A stretch of DNA of 64,000 nucleotides from Adiantum capillus-veneris. Its lineage: Eukaryota > Streptophyta > Polypodiopsida > Polypodiales > Pteridaceae. Where the stretch lies: contig CM043957.1 in assembly GCA_014529385.2 (NCBI GenBank), positions 88,386,381 to 88,450,380 on the forward strand, given 5' to 3'. The position numbers and the translations under genes were made by a program. Position 1 is the first letter of the stretch, and each line of letters opens with the position of its first letter. The notes beneath the pieces are model-generated. The model saw only the letters and a program-made list of their open reading frames with translations, had not been told where the DNA came from and made no database searches. This document shows, piece by piece, positions 1-10,367 of the stretch.

Positions 1-775
1 TTGATCAAATGAACTGTTGTAGCCACTGCTTCCGCCCAAAATCCATCATGCAATTCAGCATTTGACAACATGCTTCTGACCTTCTCTTGTATGGTTCTAT
101 TCATACGTTCTGCAACTCCATTTTGTGAAGTATTGTATGGTGCAGTAAGTTCCTGCTTTATCCCTTTTCTTCACAAAAGTCTTGGAAAGCCTTGGAAATG
201 TACTCTCCACCATTGTCTGTCCTTTAGCACTTCAGCTTCTGACCACTCTGATTCTCCACAAGCTGCAAGAATGTCTTAAAGACCTTGAGCACCTCATCCT
301 TGTGCTTCAAGAAGTAAACCCATACTTTGCGAGAATAGTCATCTATGAATGTACAAAAGTACGATGCTCCCCCTAGTGACAAACTAGGCATTGGTCCGCA
401 TAGATCACTGTGCACAAGAGCTAACCGTTCGTCCCTACGATTCCTCTTTGATCTGTGCGGTTCTTGTGTTTGCTTACCATAAACACAATGCTCACAAAAC
501 TCAAAAGCTTGAAATGAAAAACTAGGCAAATAACCATAATGAGAAAGTATTTCCATTCCTCTTTTTGACATATGTCCCAGCCTACGATGCCACGGTGACA
601 CACTTGGCTCCTCAATCACATTAATTACATGGTTTTTAACCTCTAAAACATGTAAAGTGTACAGAGTTCCTGACTTGCTGCCATGTGCTACAGTCATCGA
701 ACCTTTGGAGATCTTCCAAGCGTTGTTCCCAAAAACTGTCACATAACCCGCATCCAACTTCCCTGTACTGATCAA
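1..775 (-). pseudogene. copia pre-integrase and integrase core, partial
   Basis: This encodes the strand-transfer enzyme of a copia element. The minus-strand translation shows the HHCC-type pre-integrase zinc site (HRRLGHMSKRG, then CEHCVYGKQ). It continues with the core: HSDLCGPM carries the first catalytic Asp and is followed by FIDDYSRKVWVYF. Below 224 a stop replaces the codon before RTDNGGEYISKAF, the second catalytic Asp region. A frameshift follows near 165-170. After it the frame reads QNGVAERMNRTIQ, which includes the catalytic Glu, and FWAEAVATTVHLIN before the window edge. The C-terminal region is not in the window. Family assignment is secure; the copy is broken by at least one stop and one frameshift. 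Confidence 0.9.
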
Positions 776-1114
776 GCTCTTTCAGATTGCTGGAACATGT
801 CTGACATTCTTGAGCCATAAAGAAGAGCCATTCTAAAACTTCAACTGCACATCTCCCACTCCAAGTATGTCACAAACCTACTCATTGCCAAGTTTGACAT
901 AACCTTTAGTAGCCACATATGATGTAAACCACTCTTTGTGCGGAGAAACATGTAAAGATGCCCCTGAGTCGATAATCCAATCACTCATAGCATGACCATC
1001 CTCTGCAGTCAAGAAAACAGAATCAAGATTGCTTGTGAGGAAGATGTCACCAGCTGCTATACCAGAATCACTGTCTGAACCAGATCCTGTGACATTCACC
1101 TCTTCAATCTTCAC
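776..1114 (-). pseudogene. copia aspartic protease
   Basis: This is the retropepsin that matures Gag-Pol in copia elements. The minus-strand reading contains DWIIDSGASLHVSPHKEWF, with the DSGA active site (about 960-1000), followed by GYVKLGNE and a stop at about 878. Beyond the stop, out of the open frame, the usual run towards the pre-integrase domain can still be followed (ILGVGDVQLKF and LKNVRHVPAI). It lies between the gag zinc knuckle and the integrase, as expected. At least one stop and a frameshift separate it from integrase. Confidence 0.85.
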
Positions 1115-1120
1115 TGAACT

Positions 1121-1933
1121 CTTCTTTTCATCTTGCTCGGAACTCTTTGTTTTGCCTTTTTTCTTGTTTCCACTTCATACAGTCTCGCTTCATGTGACCC
1201 TTCTTGCCACAATGGTAGCATTCTATGTCATCCTTTGACTTCGAGTCACAAGACTTACTTCGGTTTTGTGCCTTCTTACCCTTCTTCTCTTTAGACTGTT
1301 GTCTCCCTCAAACGACCAAAGCACTATTGCCTTTGCCTTTGTCAATGTTCTTCCTGTTCACTTCCTCTATGAGCAAGCTGCCTTCTACATTGGCACTTGT
1401 AAAACCTTCTGGCGCGACATAATTACTTAACGCTGTGTGAAAAGTATCCCAACTGTCTGGCAAAGTGATTAAGAGAAACATAGCCTTCACTGAATCTGGA
1501 AAGACTATCTCCTGTGATGTTAACTGGCTGAAAATTGTGTGAAATTCATTGAGATGATTTGACATGGTTGTCCCTTCCTTCATCTTCAAATCCACCAATT
1601 TCTTAAGCCAGTAAATCTGAGAAGCAGTACTTTGTTTCTTATACATACCACATAGCTTTTTCCATACGCCATACGCTGTAGTCTCTTCTGCTATGTTGAA
1701 GTAAACATTTTCTGCTAGTGTCAGCATGATTGTGGACAAGGTAACTCGTCAAGCTCTTCCCACTCATCTTCAACCATACCTTTTGGTCTCTCCCCTTTGA
1801 GCTTCAGTGGCTTCACTTGTTTTTTCTGCACCAAAACCTGCCAAATCTTCTTCTTCCAGAATGGAAAGTTTGTGCCATCCAGCTTCTTTATGTTGTAAAG
1901 AGTCTCACTTTGAGAAGATTCCATATCTGCCAA
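1121..1933 (-). pseudogene. copia gag with CCHC zinc knuckle
   Basis: This is the nucleocapsid precursor. It starts at the Met near 1933 (MADMESSQSETLYNIKKLDG, then FPFWKKKIWQVL, the copia gag N-terminal signature). A 1-nt frameshift near 1740 leads into STIMLTLAENVYFNI and the UBN2-like helical region with LKMKEGTTMSNHLNEFHTIF and FLLITLPDSWDTF. After one stop near 1308 the same frame carries a complete zinc knuckle, CYHCGKKGHMKRDC, at 1179-1220. One stop and one frameshift break the ORF. The start lies about 360 bases inside the primer-binding site, a normal leader length for copia. Confidence 0.88.
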
Positions 1934-2290
1934 ACTGTTTACTTCTGGGAAAAATCCAACAGAGTTTCCCCTCTAAATTAGCCTCTAGTCTATAGATGAT
2001 GCTTTGAAGATGAATGAGTGATGTATGTCGATGCCGATATTGATGCCGACCACCTCCTGCTTGCCAATCTACACAAGACGGGTTTCTTTGCGGCGGCTGA
2101 AACCTATCTCCTGATGCAGTGCTCAGAACGAAACTCTGAGGGCATAAACGGCTTCGAAAGGGGGCTAAAACCCCAGGTCACTTACTGGAAACACTCCCGG
2201 AACGCCGAGGGTGAATTTTGCAAGCTCTGGATCCAGAATCTGCCTCAAAAGTGCACGCACGTGCGATTACGCAAAAATGCACTGAACTTG

Positions 2291-2302
2291 GCTCTGATAC
2301 CA
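2291..2302 (-). promoter_or_regulatory. primer-binding site, tRNA-iMet type
   Basis: The minus strand reads TGGTATCAGAGC, the standard complement of the 3' end of initiator tRNA-Met used by copia elements. It lies 2 bases inside the LTR edge, as expected for priming of minus-strand cDNA. Confidence 0.9.
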
Positions 2303-2304
2303 AT

Positions 2305-2332
2305 TGAAGTCACGGAGCGGAGCGTAGATCGA

Positions 2333-2396
<64 letters not shown>

Positions 2397-2557
2397 GCTT
2401 ACACAGTACGCAGAGAATCGTTTGAAGGGTTATCTCCCAAACCCTTATTATCCACAAAAGTAAAAAAGTGAGTATATACAAAGAGTTAGTGATAAGTGAG
2501 TTAGGCGGGCGGCCGGTCATATCTGTATAAGAGGCCACTTGGGCTTTAATCCCAACA
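2305..2557 (-). repeat. 5' LTR of copia element (253 bp)
   Basis: Read on the minus strand it begins TGTTGGGATTAAAG and ends in CA next to the primer site, matching copia LTR conventions. It contains a (TG)n tract close to its 3' (U5) side. The partner LTR is outside the window, so the boundaries rest on the TG...CA ends and primer-site position. Confidence 0.8.
2335..2392. repeat. (AC)n microsatellite inside copia LTR
   Basis: About 29 uninterrupted CA units within the LTR. The ORFs that cross it are repeat artefacts. Confidence 0.97.
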
Positions 2558-2978
2558 TGTATTGCCGAGACTAAGGGTAGATAAGGATCTTGAGTGGACA
2601 AGACATGAATTATCAGAGAGACTTGAAGATTTAGAGAAGCTAGATGAGCAAAGGCTAGCTGTTGTAGCTCACATCTATGCACAAAAGTAGAAACAAAAAT
2701 AGTTCTTTGATTCCCGTCTAATTGCAAAAATCTTCAAAAAAGGGGACTTAGTTTAGTCTATTCCCTTAAGAAACATATTCCCAAGTTTAAGGAAAAGCGA
2801 AACGGACCCTTTATCATTGAAGATGTATCTACAAATGGAGCAGTTAAGTTGTCCACCCTAGATGGTGAACTGAGGGCTAATTGGATTAGTGGATGTCGTT
2901 TAAAGAAGTACAATTTTCCACTAACCAATGAATTTCTAGAAAGGATGCAGGCAACTAAGAAAAGGAAGATAAAATGAT
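2558..2978 (+). pseudogene. Ty3/gypsy integrase C-terminal region, remnant
   Basis: Directly beside the copia LTR the plus strand reads ELSERLEDLEKLDEQRLAVV and, after two stops and a frameshift, KGDLV, KRNGPFIIEDV and LSTLDGELRANWISGCRLKKY. This matches the C-terminal domain of gypsy integrase, with the GPF and WI(N)G-RLK-Y motifs most like the Tat/Athila side of the family. The catalytic core should lie upstream but is replaced by the copia insertion; the rest may lie beyond the window. It ends shortly before a protease-like domain, which is not the usual neighbour. Confidence 0.75.
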
Positions 2979-3059
2979 AGCAAGTTATTGATGAAGCCCA
3001 AGAAGAAGCTCGGCTTCAGGTACTCAAAAGGAAAGCTTCTCTCAGTCCAATCAACAAAT

Positions 3060-3552
3060 ACCCATTCCCATCAACACCCTGGAAATAGATGACCGACAAT
3101 GGGAATTGCAGAAAGATGCAGTGTCAATAGATGATGAATGGTTAGATGGAATGGACCTTCACATCAAAGTGCATCTCAACAACCATAGCACAAATGCATT
3201 GGTCGACACAGGAGCTCGAGTAAATGCAATCAATTATTCCACATAAAAGAAAGCAACAAGTCAGTCTTTGACAGCAGAAATAGCGACTATCAAGGGATGC
3301 AACAAGAACCCAACACCAACATTGGGAGTAGTCAACTTAAATGTGATAATACATGGATGTTCATGTCCCCATCAGTTTGTAAGCTTACCAGATGAACACA
3401 TGAATGAGACAATGATTCTTGGAATCTCATGGATACGGACATACAAGGCAGTACCAGATTGGGATACCAATTACCTCAAGCTATCACCTAAAGGCGGACA
3501 ACTCATTGTTCCAATTGCACCAAGCAAGGAGGAATGGAAAGGAAGTTACTAG
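3060..3552 (+). pseudogene. retropepsin-like aspartic protease located after integrase
   Basis: The translation carries NALVDTGARVNAI (the DTGA active site with the usual hydrophobic Ala/Leu-Val before it) at about 3195-3235. One stop follows near 3244. The open frame 3268-3552 ends with MILGISWIRTYKAVPDW, which matches the second conserved retropepsin element (ILG-x-x-W). Spacing between the two motifs is about 75 codons, normal for a complete protease fold. Its place is odd: in Ty3/gypsy elements protease precedes reverse transcriptase, whereas here it follows the integrase C-terminus and precedes the polypurine tract. It could be a captured second protease, or two element fragments joined by rearrangement. 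Confidence 0.7.
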
Positions 3553-3615
3553 CAAAGCAAACCACAAAGTAATCAATCTTCTACATCCTATCAACAAGTA
3601 AATGCTACAAGTAGC

Positions 3616-4218
3616 ATGCAAGGAGTTAGGAAAATTTGGGTACCAAAAGCACAGCTTAAGGACAATTCAATTCAAATCTGGGTGCCCAAAACATCATCGA
3701 CAATACCAAAGATGGTTCCAAATATCAAAGCACAAATAGGAATACCTCCGAGCAAGGATCCTAAAAAGAAATGGATTTGGAAGAAAAAGGAGCACTTATC
3801 TTCTCCGCAAACTACAAAACCAATCAAGCAATGGAGAGTTAAGTCTCAGAAGACTCAACCACACCATTCTGCACAAAGCAAACCAAGATATCAATGGCGG
3901 AAAAAGTCTCGACAATCACAAATATTGATACCAACATCTCACGCAATCAGTATGCTAAAGCATTCTGATGGTACAATCAAACAGAGAGCACACAAGGTAC
4001 AAGATTTGCTCTTTGGAAGAAAGCATCAGAAAGCCTCGACATCAGAAACCCTTGAGTTAATTACTCAAGATCCACCTCTTGCACAGAATAATGATTTAAA
4101 TTGCATTGATCTTCAAAGCATGGTAGAGCCAACCAAGGCTATGCATAGACACGATTGTTCAACCCATGCACAGAGTCGTCCCGGAGTACGCCATCTAGGA
4201 GGGCTGGAAGGGCACTAA
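3616..4218 (+). CDS. basic ORF with repeated IWVPK motif, unknown function
   Basis: A 200-residue open frame rich in Lys, Gln, Ser and Thr. Near the start KIWVPKAQLKDNSIQIWVPK repeats the IWVPK motif twice within 20 residues, and a KKKWIWKKK block follows. No catalytic domain, signal peptide or membrane segment is visible. It follows the protease-like frame after about 60 bases and ends 20 bases before the polypurine tract, so it is the last coding part of the gypsy relic. The position corresponds to the env-like or additional ORF of Athila/Tat-type elements, but no envelope features are seen. The basic composition suggests nucleic-acid binding; that is inference. Confidence 0.45.
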   Translation: MQGVRKIWVPKAQLKDNSIQIWVPKTSSTIPKMVPNIKAQIGIPPSKDPKKKWIWKKKEHLSSPQTTKPIKQWRVKSQKTQPHHSAQSKPRYQWRKKSRQSQILIPTSHAISMLKHSDGTIKQRAHKVQDLLFGRKHQKASTSETLELITQDPPLAQNNDLNCIDLQSMVEPTKAMHRHDCSTHAQSRPGVRHLGGLEGH

Positions 4219-4237
4219 GTAATCAAGCGCAATGTTT

Positions 4238-4254
4238 GAAGAGGGAGGAAAGAG
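4238..4254 (+). promoter_or_regulatory. polypurine tract of gypsy relic
   Basis: A 17-base all-purine run, GAAGAGGGAGGAAAGAG, ends 2-5 bases before TG-starting LTR sequence. It is the expected plus-strand primer of an LTR retrotransposon. Confidence 0.8.
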
Positions 4255-4256
4255 TT

Positions 4257-4940
4257 TGATGTTAACATGTGTTTTTTGCAAAATTACCTAATAATGTCCT
4301 TATAATTCATCAATAGGGGTAATATCTCCCCAATGAGTATAAATAGTATATATACTATCAAAAAATCATCAAAAAATAGTTATTTTTTGTTATTTTTCTT
4401 GATGTGGAAACTTAAAAATAGAGAAATCCAACAAAAAAAATAAAGTTGTATTTTTCAATGGATTTTCTTAATTATTGGATTTTCACTTTGCTTTTTTAGC
4501 GCATTTTGTTATTTTCTTTGATTTTTCCAAGAATCAAGTCAAAAATTAATAATAAATAACAGAGGAGCTCAGATGGAAAAATTGAAGACACACTGATGAT
4601 CAAAAAGACAAGGCAAAGAGGCACAAAAAATTTCAATCAAATTAGCAGATGGAAGCGGAAAGCCTATATTAGGCGACTAGACCTACTTTTGCAGAATTCT
4701 TGCAGAATGAGCTACAGGAATCCGATTGGGGAAATTTTTGAGTCTAACATAGATTTCACGGCCTAGTAGGACTAACAGGGGAATTTGGAGAAAAATGGTT
4801 CGGGAAGTCCGAGTATAGATACCCAAGGTAGGGTAAAATCACCTCATTTCCACTTGTTGCCTTTGGAGAGAGAGCTCTTCAACCTTCTTCATGTGCATTT
4901 TCTGGAGTCCAAGTTGCCTGTTTTCAATGCCGTCTCACAC
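4257..4940 (+). repeat. 3' LTR of gypsy relic; right end not determined
   Basis: LTR sequence begins at TGATGTTAACATG (or TGTTAACATG at 4260) right after the polypurine tract. A TATAAATA box lies at 4338-4345, about 80 bases in. The sequence is AT-rich with a pyrimidine-rich stretch near 4860-4900. No partner LTR or primer site fixes the right boundary; 4940 is only a working limit set by the next exon. Confidence 0.5.
4338..4345 (+). promoter_or_regulatory. TATA box in LTR
   Basis: TATAAATA in an AT-rich context inside the putative U3 region. Together with the downstream ATG and splice donor it could drive the spliced ORF at 4946-9876. Confidence 0.5.
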
Positions 4941-4952
4941 GAGACATGAGGG

Positions 4953-6364
4953 GTAAGTTCTATACTTATCAATGATCCATTTTGTACGATCGGTAGCCAG
5001 TCTAAGCCCCTAGAAAAAACCCTAGAATCCGAGCAGTGCACAAAGACCTATGAGCAAAAATCGACCATACCGGCCTGCCAGCTCAACGTCCCAACATAAT
5101 AGAACGCTTCTATATCAACATTTGACCATTCGGCAAGGGTCAAGGGGATCCCCAGTAGAAAAGCTAGGTTTTTGACAGATGCCAGAATTGGATTCTGACT
5201 CCATAGACAGCTTGCATACGAGGTCTATACACAATGTATATGATTGGTTTCATAAAGTCAATCAAGCCAAGTCCTCAAAAAGCAAAAAATGGCTCAAAAG
5301 CTACAAAGCGTCAAATTCGACATACGAGGTCAAACTGACTCCAAATGGGCCAAAATTAGATGAGTTGCTTCAGGACTATGTAGCGGATAAGTCCATAGCC
5401 TCAAAAGTGACTAACCAACTCTACAGGCCATGTAGTCACAAAAATTAGTGATTTCAGAGTCGACAAAGCACAAAGTGATGTCGGCAAGACCAAATTTTAC
5501 CAAATTCAGTTTAGGATTTGTTTTAGGTGTATAGAATATGTTTAGGTTAAAATTTTCAAGTTTTGCAAGAAAATGTTGACTACTGTAAATAATCACGATT
5601 ATTTACTTTTACAAAATTTTGGCCTGAAAATGGTATCATCACCTCACCTATCACTTGTACACACCTATTACATGCCAAATTTCAAGTATGAGCCAGAATG
5701 ATCAATTATAACTTGAAAAATTGCCAAAAAAAAATGCAAAGAAGCAAGCCAAATTTTGAGTTATGAGTCACATTTTTATCCAAATTACCTCATATCACAT
5801 ACACAGGGTCTACACCATTCCTAGAACCAAGTTGCACCAAAAAATGTTCATTTTGATGAAAAAGTTAATAATCGCAATTATTTAGTTTTGTCCAAGATGG
5901 GGGGAAATTTGCAACTTGCCATCATGGGACCAAAGTACATGATGTCCTAAGCCTACTAACCAAGTTCGAACAAATTTGGAGCTCAAAATCTCAAAATCCC
6001 TTTACATCTACTGTTTCAGAGACCTAAAGCCCAATCTGGCACCATTTTCATTCTGTGCACTCAAATGAGCCCACACTTCAGTTAGAGTATCTATTTGGTA
6101 TATAATTCAAGCCTATAATGTCAAATTTGCAAAAGGTTGAAAAAATTATTCAGTTGGGTTGTTAATCGCGATAATTTACTTTTGTTGCAAATTTTTGTTT
6201 GGACTTCAAGAATTTGATCTTTACATGTTTTAATCATGCATCTATGCATGTTTAAAAATTGATTTGAAGAAAATTGGACTCCATTTGTCAGCAATTCAGA
6301 CTGAAGGACATTTTCGAGCGGAATCCGCAAATTTTCTAACTTTGACACTCTATTCACTTAACAG
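4953..6364 (+). other. predicted intron
   Basis: Donor GGGTAAGT at 4951-4958, pyrimidine-rich tract and acceptor TTAACAG at 6358-6364. The interior is AT-rich and non-coding except for a chance-looking 89-codon frame at 5179-5448. The phase-1 junction preserves an open frame across both exons. Confidence 0.5.
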
Positions 6365-7527
6365 GAGCCATGCAAGTTGTAGAGAAGGCCAAGAAGAGGG
6401 TTACTCAAAAGGGGAAGCTGCAAGAGCTACCACCATACCAACTGGACCCCAGTTCAAAAAAACAATTAAAGAGACCTATCTGTCGAAGGAACATTTGGAG
6501 GAGAACAACACCACAGTATTCAGAGGTAGATTCAAAAGCGAAGAAGGACATCAGATAGAATGGCAACTTCTATCAAAAGAGGTCTATGATGTCGCAGCAA
6601 AGCCAAAGACAAAAGAAGATAACAAAAGGCTTGGGCTTGGAGAGTTCTACAAACAAGAGCCAGGTGGAGTATATTTTGAGAAAGCTTATGAGATCCTATC
6701 CACAATCAAAGAAGATGGGACAGCCTAGATCTCTAACTAACAAGGGAACAAGGTAGAAGTGGTCATTACAAAAGAGATAGTGGATGAAGCTCTCAAACTG
6801 CCAACAGAAGGGATGACAATGAGAGCAAGAGATAGAAAAACAGCAGGCACTTTCACCAAGGAAACCGCTCCTGCAACATTTGTTGCTCTCATCTAGAAAC
6901 AGGTGAAAGAACTTGCAAGATTATACCACCAACACTTCCACTTTCTCGCGAAGAGACCGCCAAGATACACAACACCCAATCATGCAGTTGCTACTACATT
7001 TACACGTGTTAAAGTCAACAACCAGGCAACCAATCGACCACGCGCAGTACGTGGTTTCCACACTGAAGGAGACAAAGAAAGAGGGTAAGATAACATATCT
7101 GGGAGCACCTGAGGTACTTATAAGAATTACCTACCATGCTATCGGCATTGTAGATAATTTTCCACCTGCCCCATATCGGAACACATGGATCGTGTCTGTG
7201 CAACCATCCCCTCGAGCCACAAGATCCACCAAAAGAACTTACAAATTCGATGAAGAACTTGTCGAGAGCTCTCCATAATGGCATAGCAATGAAACCTCCG
7301 ACAATGAGGAAAGAAGAGCATTCATCGAAGAAATGAAAAGAAAAGCAGTGGCTGCACGTTAGGAGGAGCCTCAACAAAAGCAAACAAGGTTTGAGAGAGA
7401 GAAGCACTCTTATGAACGAAGCCGCCAAGCTCAAGGCAAGGACCCTACAAAGTGGGTACCTATAGAAATCAAAGGACCAAGAACAAAGCACCCAGCACAG
7501 ACAAAAGCAGAAGATCTAAAGGATCTA

Positions 7528-8777
7528 TTGGAAAGAATGTATCAGGAAGCAGAGGCATTGAAGCTGAAAGAAGCTCAAGAAGCAGAAAAGAAAGCTAAAG
7601 ATGCAGCGGAGCAGCAAAAGAAGCAACACACCAAGGTGAAGCCCAGCAAGAAGAAGGTGGGATGTCCCCCGAGACCATCCTCACCATTACAACCACCCCA
7701 TGCCAAGCCCTCCACCATCACCAGCAGATAGAACCACACAAGCTGAGCCCACTAAGGAAAAAGAGCCTGAACAGAAAGAAGCAGCAGAATCTGCACAACA
7801 GGCAGCCACCACTTAGGAGCAAGTCAATGCAAGAGAACCAAAACCGAAAGGGCAGCAAGTCCTACAGAAGAGGAATCAACAAGGTTTGAGAAAATAAGGG
7901 AAAAAGGAAAAAGAGGAAACCCCTTCTACCTCCACACAACAAGAAGCGGCTGATGCATCCACGAAGCCTCAAGATGACAAGGCAGAAGAGGACCAAGCAC
8001 AACCTGAAGGGGAGGAACAACCAGCTACCATAACCCCACCAAGAGAATCACAAGAGACTGCCAAAACTTCTAGGCAACTATCAAGAAGTGAAGACTGGCA
8101 GACCAATGCTGAGGTGATTCTGCAAGTCAATGATATGCAAAACAAATGCAGGATATGACAAAAAAACTCCGATCAACAGCACAAAGGCTAAATAATTGGA
8201 GATGGTGATTGACGCTCTCCAAGGAGAGTTAGAGGACAGACTAATTGTCATCACAGATCTGCAAGGACAAGTCCATGAATTGAAAACTGAAGCTGAACAA
8301 CATCAGCTAGCAAGAGACAAACAGAAAAAGGAAATGGAGTAGCTAGGTGAACTTCTCATGAAGTTGAAAGATGCTTGCAAAACAAAATACAAACAGCTAA
8401 CAAAGATTAGTAACAAACTTCTAACTACAACTCTATCAGTGCAGAAGACTCAAGTACAGCTAGATGTAGCAAATGCCTCATTGCTATATTTAGAGCAAAG
8501 GATCAACGATTAGGCAACCTTTTAGCGACAGATACGAGAAAATCCCGCAATTGCCTCGATCAAAGGAACAGACGAAGTGTACAAAGCACTGGAAAAAAAG
8601 AACAAAGATCTCGAGCTAGAGCTACAGTTAGAGCAGTCTCAACGCAGAGACCTGACATTAATGCGGGTACAATGGGAAGAAGAGTTGTTCAAAGAAATAG
8701 ACGAGCTAAAAAGAGTCAACCAGCTACTGAGAGAACGACGGCAAGAGACCCAGGAAGAAGTAGGTACTTCAGAGTAG
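7528..8777 (+). pseudogene. coiled-coil section of the unknown ORF
   Basis: Frames at 7528-7731 (YQEAEALKLKEAQEAEKKAK) and 8577-8777 (LEKKNKDLELELQLEQSQ, then LFKEIDELKRVNQLLRERR) show heptad spacing of Leu/Ile with dense Glu, Lys and Gln, typical of a long coiled coil. Between them the frame changes and several stops occur, but the composition stays the same. It links the N-terminal basic part with the C-terminal globular part of the same degenerate ORF. Function is unknown; oligomerisation, as in gag-like proteins, is inferred. Confidence 0.45.
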
Positions 8778-8813
8778 CCACATATTGATACTCCCTGAGT
8801 CTCTTTCACTGAG

Positions 8814-9876
8814 ATGGAAACACAGCCAGCAGAAGGGCTAGGTGGCGAAGAAGATTTCCGAGTACCATTAACAGAAGAAGTGCCAATGGTCCAGCTTTCA
8901 AAAGCTAAGGAAGATACACTTAAGGAAAAGGTTATACAAGAGACGGATGAGCAGTGGAAAGCAGCGATGGATTGGGAGTTGCGAGTTCTTCACTCTATCA
9001 ATGTTACTCAACTCACCGCCAATCAAATCAACGCACAATGGCATCAACAATACCTGCCATATCCCTTGATAAAGGTGGAGTTGCTCCAGGTCAAAAAAAG
9101 ACTTTATAAAGGCATGCAAGTAGAAGGCGCAGATGAAGAATACCCTAAGTGGACGAAGAGCTGGCTGAACAAGAATCCAAGATACCTGATTTTGTTCACA
9201 AGAGCACCTGAGGCACTTCAAAAGGATCCAAATTTTTGTCATGTACCAAGAGTAAGGACATGGCAAGCACATGAAAATAACAAAGAAGCAGCCAACATGG
9301 CTGAATTACCCAAGATTGCCAGCTCCAGAAAAGGAATCTTCGACAGAAGAATACATGGCAAAAACCCTAATGGGTGCCATGTCATTCTTCAAAAGCCTAC
9401 CTGATCTTTCATGTGCTATGCTTTATAAACTTTGCCGAATGTTGCTCATCCGCATTGAAGTATTTCATGAGCTAGAGCAAGCAGGAACCCCATGGATGTA
9501 TTTCCTTGAGGGCAATAAAGGCTTATGCTACGATCTTAGTGGTCAACCTTCCGAAGAAGTCCTCTATGGCTTCTACGCCCGATGCATGTTCCTACCTTCT
9601 CATAATGTGTTGGCGTTTGAGGAAGCATTCTACACAGGGTTCTTCACTTGGCGAATGAAGATTTTTGGGCCAGTGCTCAACAACCTGAGTTCAAGATTCG
9701 TCGGCTACTCCGAAGTTGAGCTTAAAAATAGAGTCACTATGCAGTTTTTGCAGGTGCAAGACAAAGAGAGAAAGATCAAATACGAAAAGGCTCTACATGC
9801 ACTTAAATACCGCCTCGCTAGGCGGTTTTTGCAGTTGCCTAAAGTGGGATTTGAGACCATAAGTATGTGTGCTTAG
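8814..9876 (+). pseudogene. C-terminal globular part of the unknown ORF
   Basis: Two overlapping frames (8814-9404 and 9271-9876) join at a frameshift near 9270-9290. The first carries ETDEQWKAAMDWELRVLHSI and PYPLIKVELLQVKKRLY. The second carries EYMAKTLMGAMSFFKSLPDL, LIRIEVFHELEQAGTPWMYF and LAFEEAFYTGFFTWRMKIF. The composition (Trp, Phe, Leu, Met spread evenly) is that of a folded domain, and the two frames together give about 350 residues with just one shift. I do not recognise the family. It ends with a natural stop at 9874-9876, followed by 480 bases without coding signs. Confidence 0.5.
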
Positions 9877-10363
9877 GTCTTATAAACTTGTCCTAGAAGT
9901 TTCATTACGTTTGGATGTCATTTGATGCTGTAACGGATTTGATTTGTTTGTTGATGAGCGATTGGCTTTTGGTGATTTCAGCCACTTGAGTGTAGCTTGA
10001 GTTAGATGTGAGTTATTTGTTGTTTTTCAAGAGATTGACAACCTCTTGTAGCCTCTATGCACTAGTCGAGTCATCTTCGTCCCATGGATTGAAAATTTAA
10101 TTGTGGTTCTCATTAAATCTGCAATAAGATAAGAGTGAGGTTAGACACCCGTCCCACATAAGTGGTTGTTCAAGCACTCAAAAAGCTCACTTTTTATGTA
10201 CGCACACAAAAAAATGCAAGCCCCGAGGCTAAGTGAAGAGTAAACCATCACTTGGTTATAAATATCGGGTCTGGTACATGTTTTGAGGAGTCATATTCAC
10301 AACAAATCGTGACCAATCCGTTATCATGAAAGTATACTCCAACGGCAACCACCAACATTAATC
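9877..10363. other. non-coding stretch
   Basis: No ORF or repeat recognised. The sequence is moderately AT-rich and could be the 3' untranslated part of the preceding ORF or of its carrier element. Confidence 0.4.
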
Positions 10364-10367
10364 GAGG

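Larger units (their letters stand above)
1..2557 (-). mobile_element. Ty1/copia retrotransposon, 5' part, cut by window edge
   Basis: On the minus strand, from high to low coordinates, the order is LTR, tRNA-iMet primer site, gag, zinc knuckle, aspartic protease, pre-integrase and integrase, which is the Ty1/copia order. Reverse transcriptase and the 3' LTR would lie outside the window. Several stops and frameshifts interrupt the ORF, so this copy is dead. It is inserted in a gypsy relic whose integrase C-terminus starts directly next to the LTR at 2558. Confidence 0.9.
4946..9876 (+). pseudogene. spliced, degenerate long ORF of unknown function (element ORF1 or host gene)
   Basis: A short first exon (ATG at 4946) ends at a GTAAGT donor. 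A 1412-base AT-rich intron (4953-6364) ends TTCACTTAACAG. Joining puts ATG-AGG-G in frame with GA-GCC-ATG-CAA, giving MRGAMQVVEKAKKR, which supports the splice. The reading then runs with several frameshifts and stops through 6365-7300 (including KEIVDEALKLPTEGM, weakly reminiscent of plant mobile-domain proteins), a Glu/Lys/Gln-rich coiled coil (7528-8777) and a globular C-terminal part (8814-9876). No reverse transcriptase, protease or zinc knuckle is visible. Length would be over 1,100 residues if intact. It sits downstream of an LTR with a TATA box, so it may be the extra ORF of a large non-autonomous gypsy element; a captured host gene is equally possible. Confidence 0.5.

Noticed and set aside
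5179-5448. 89-codon ORF (MPELDSDSIDSLHTRSIHNV)
   Set aside because: Lies inside the predicted intron and has no recognised domain; kept only as part of the intron description.
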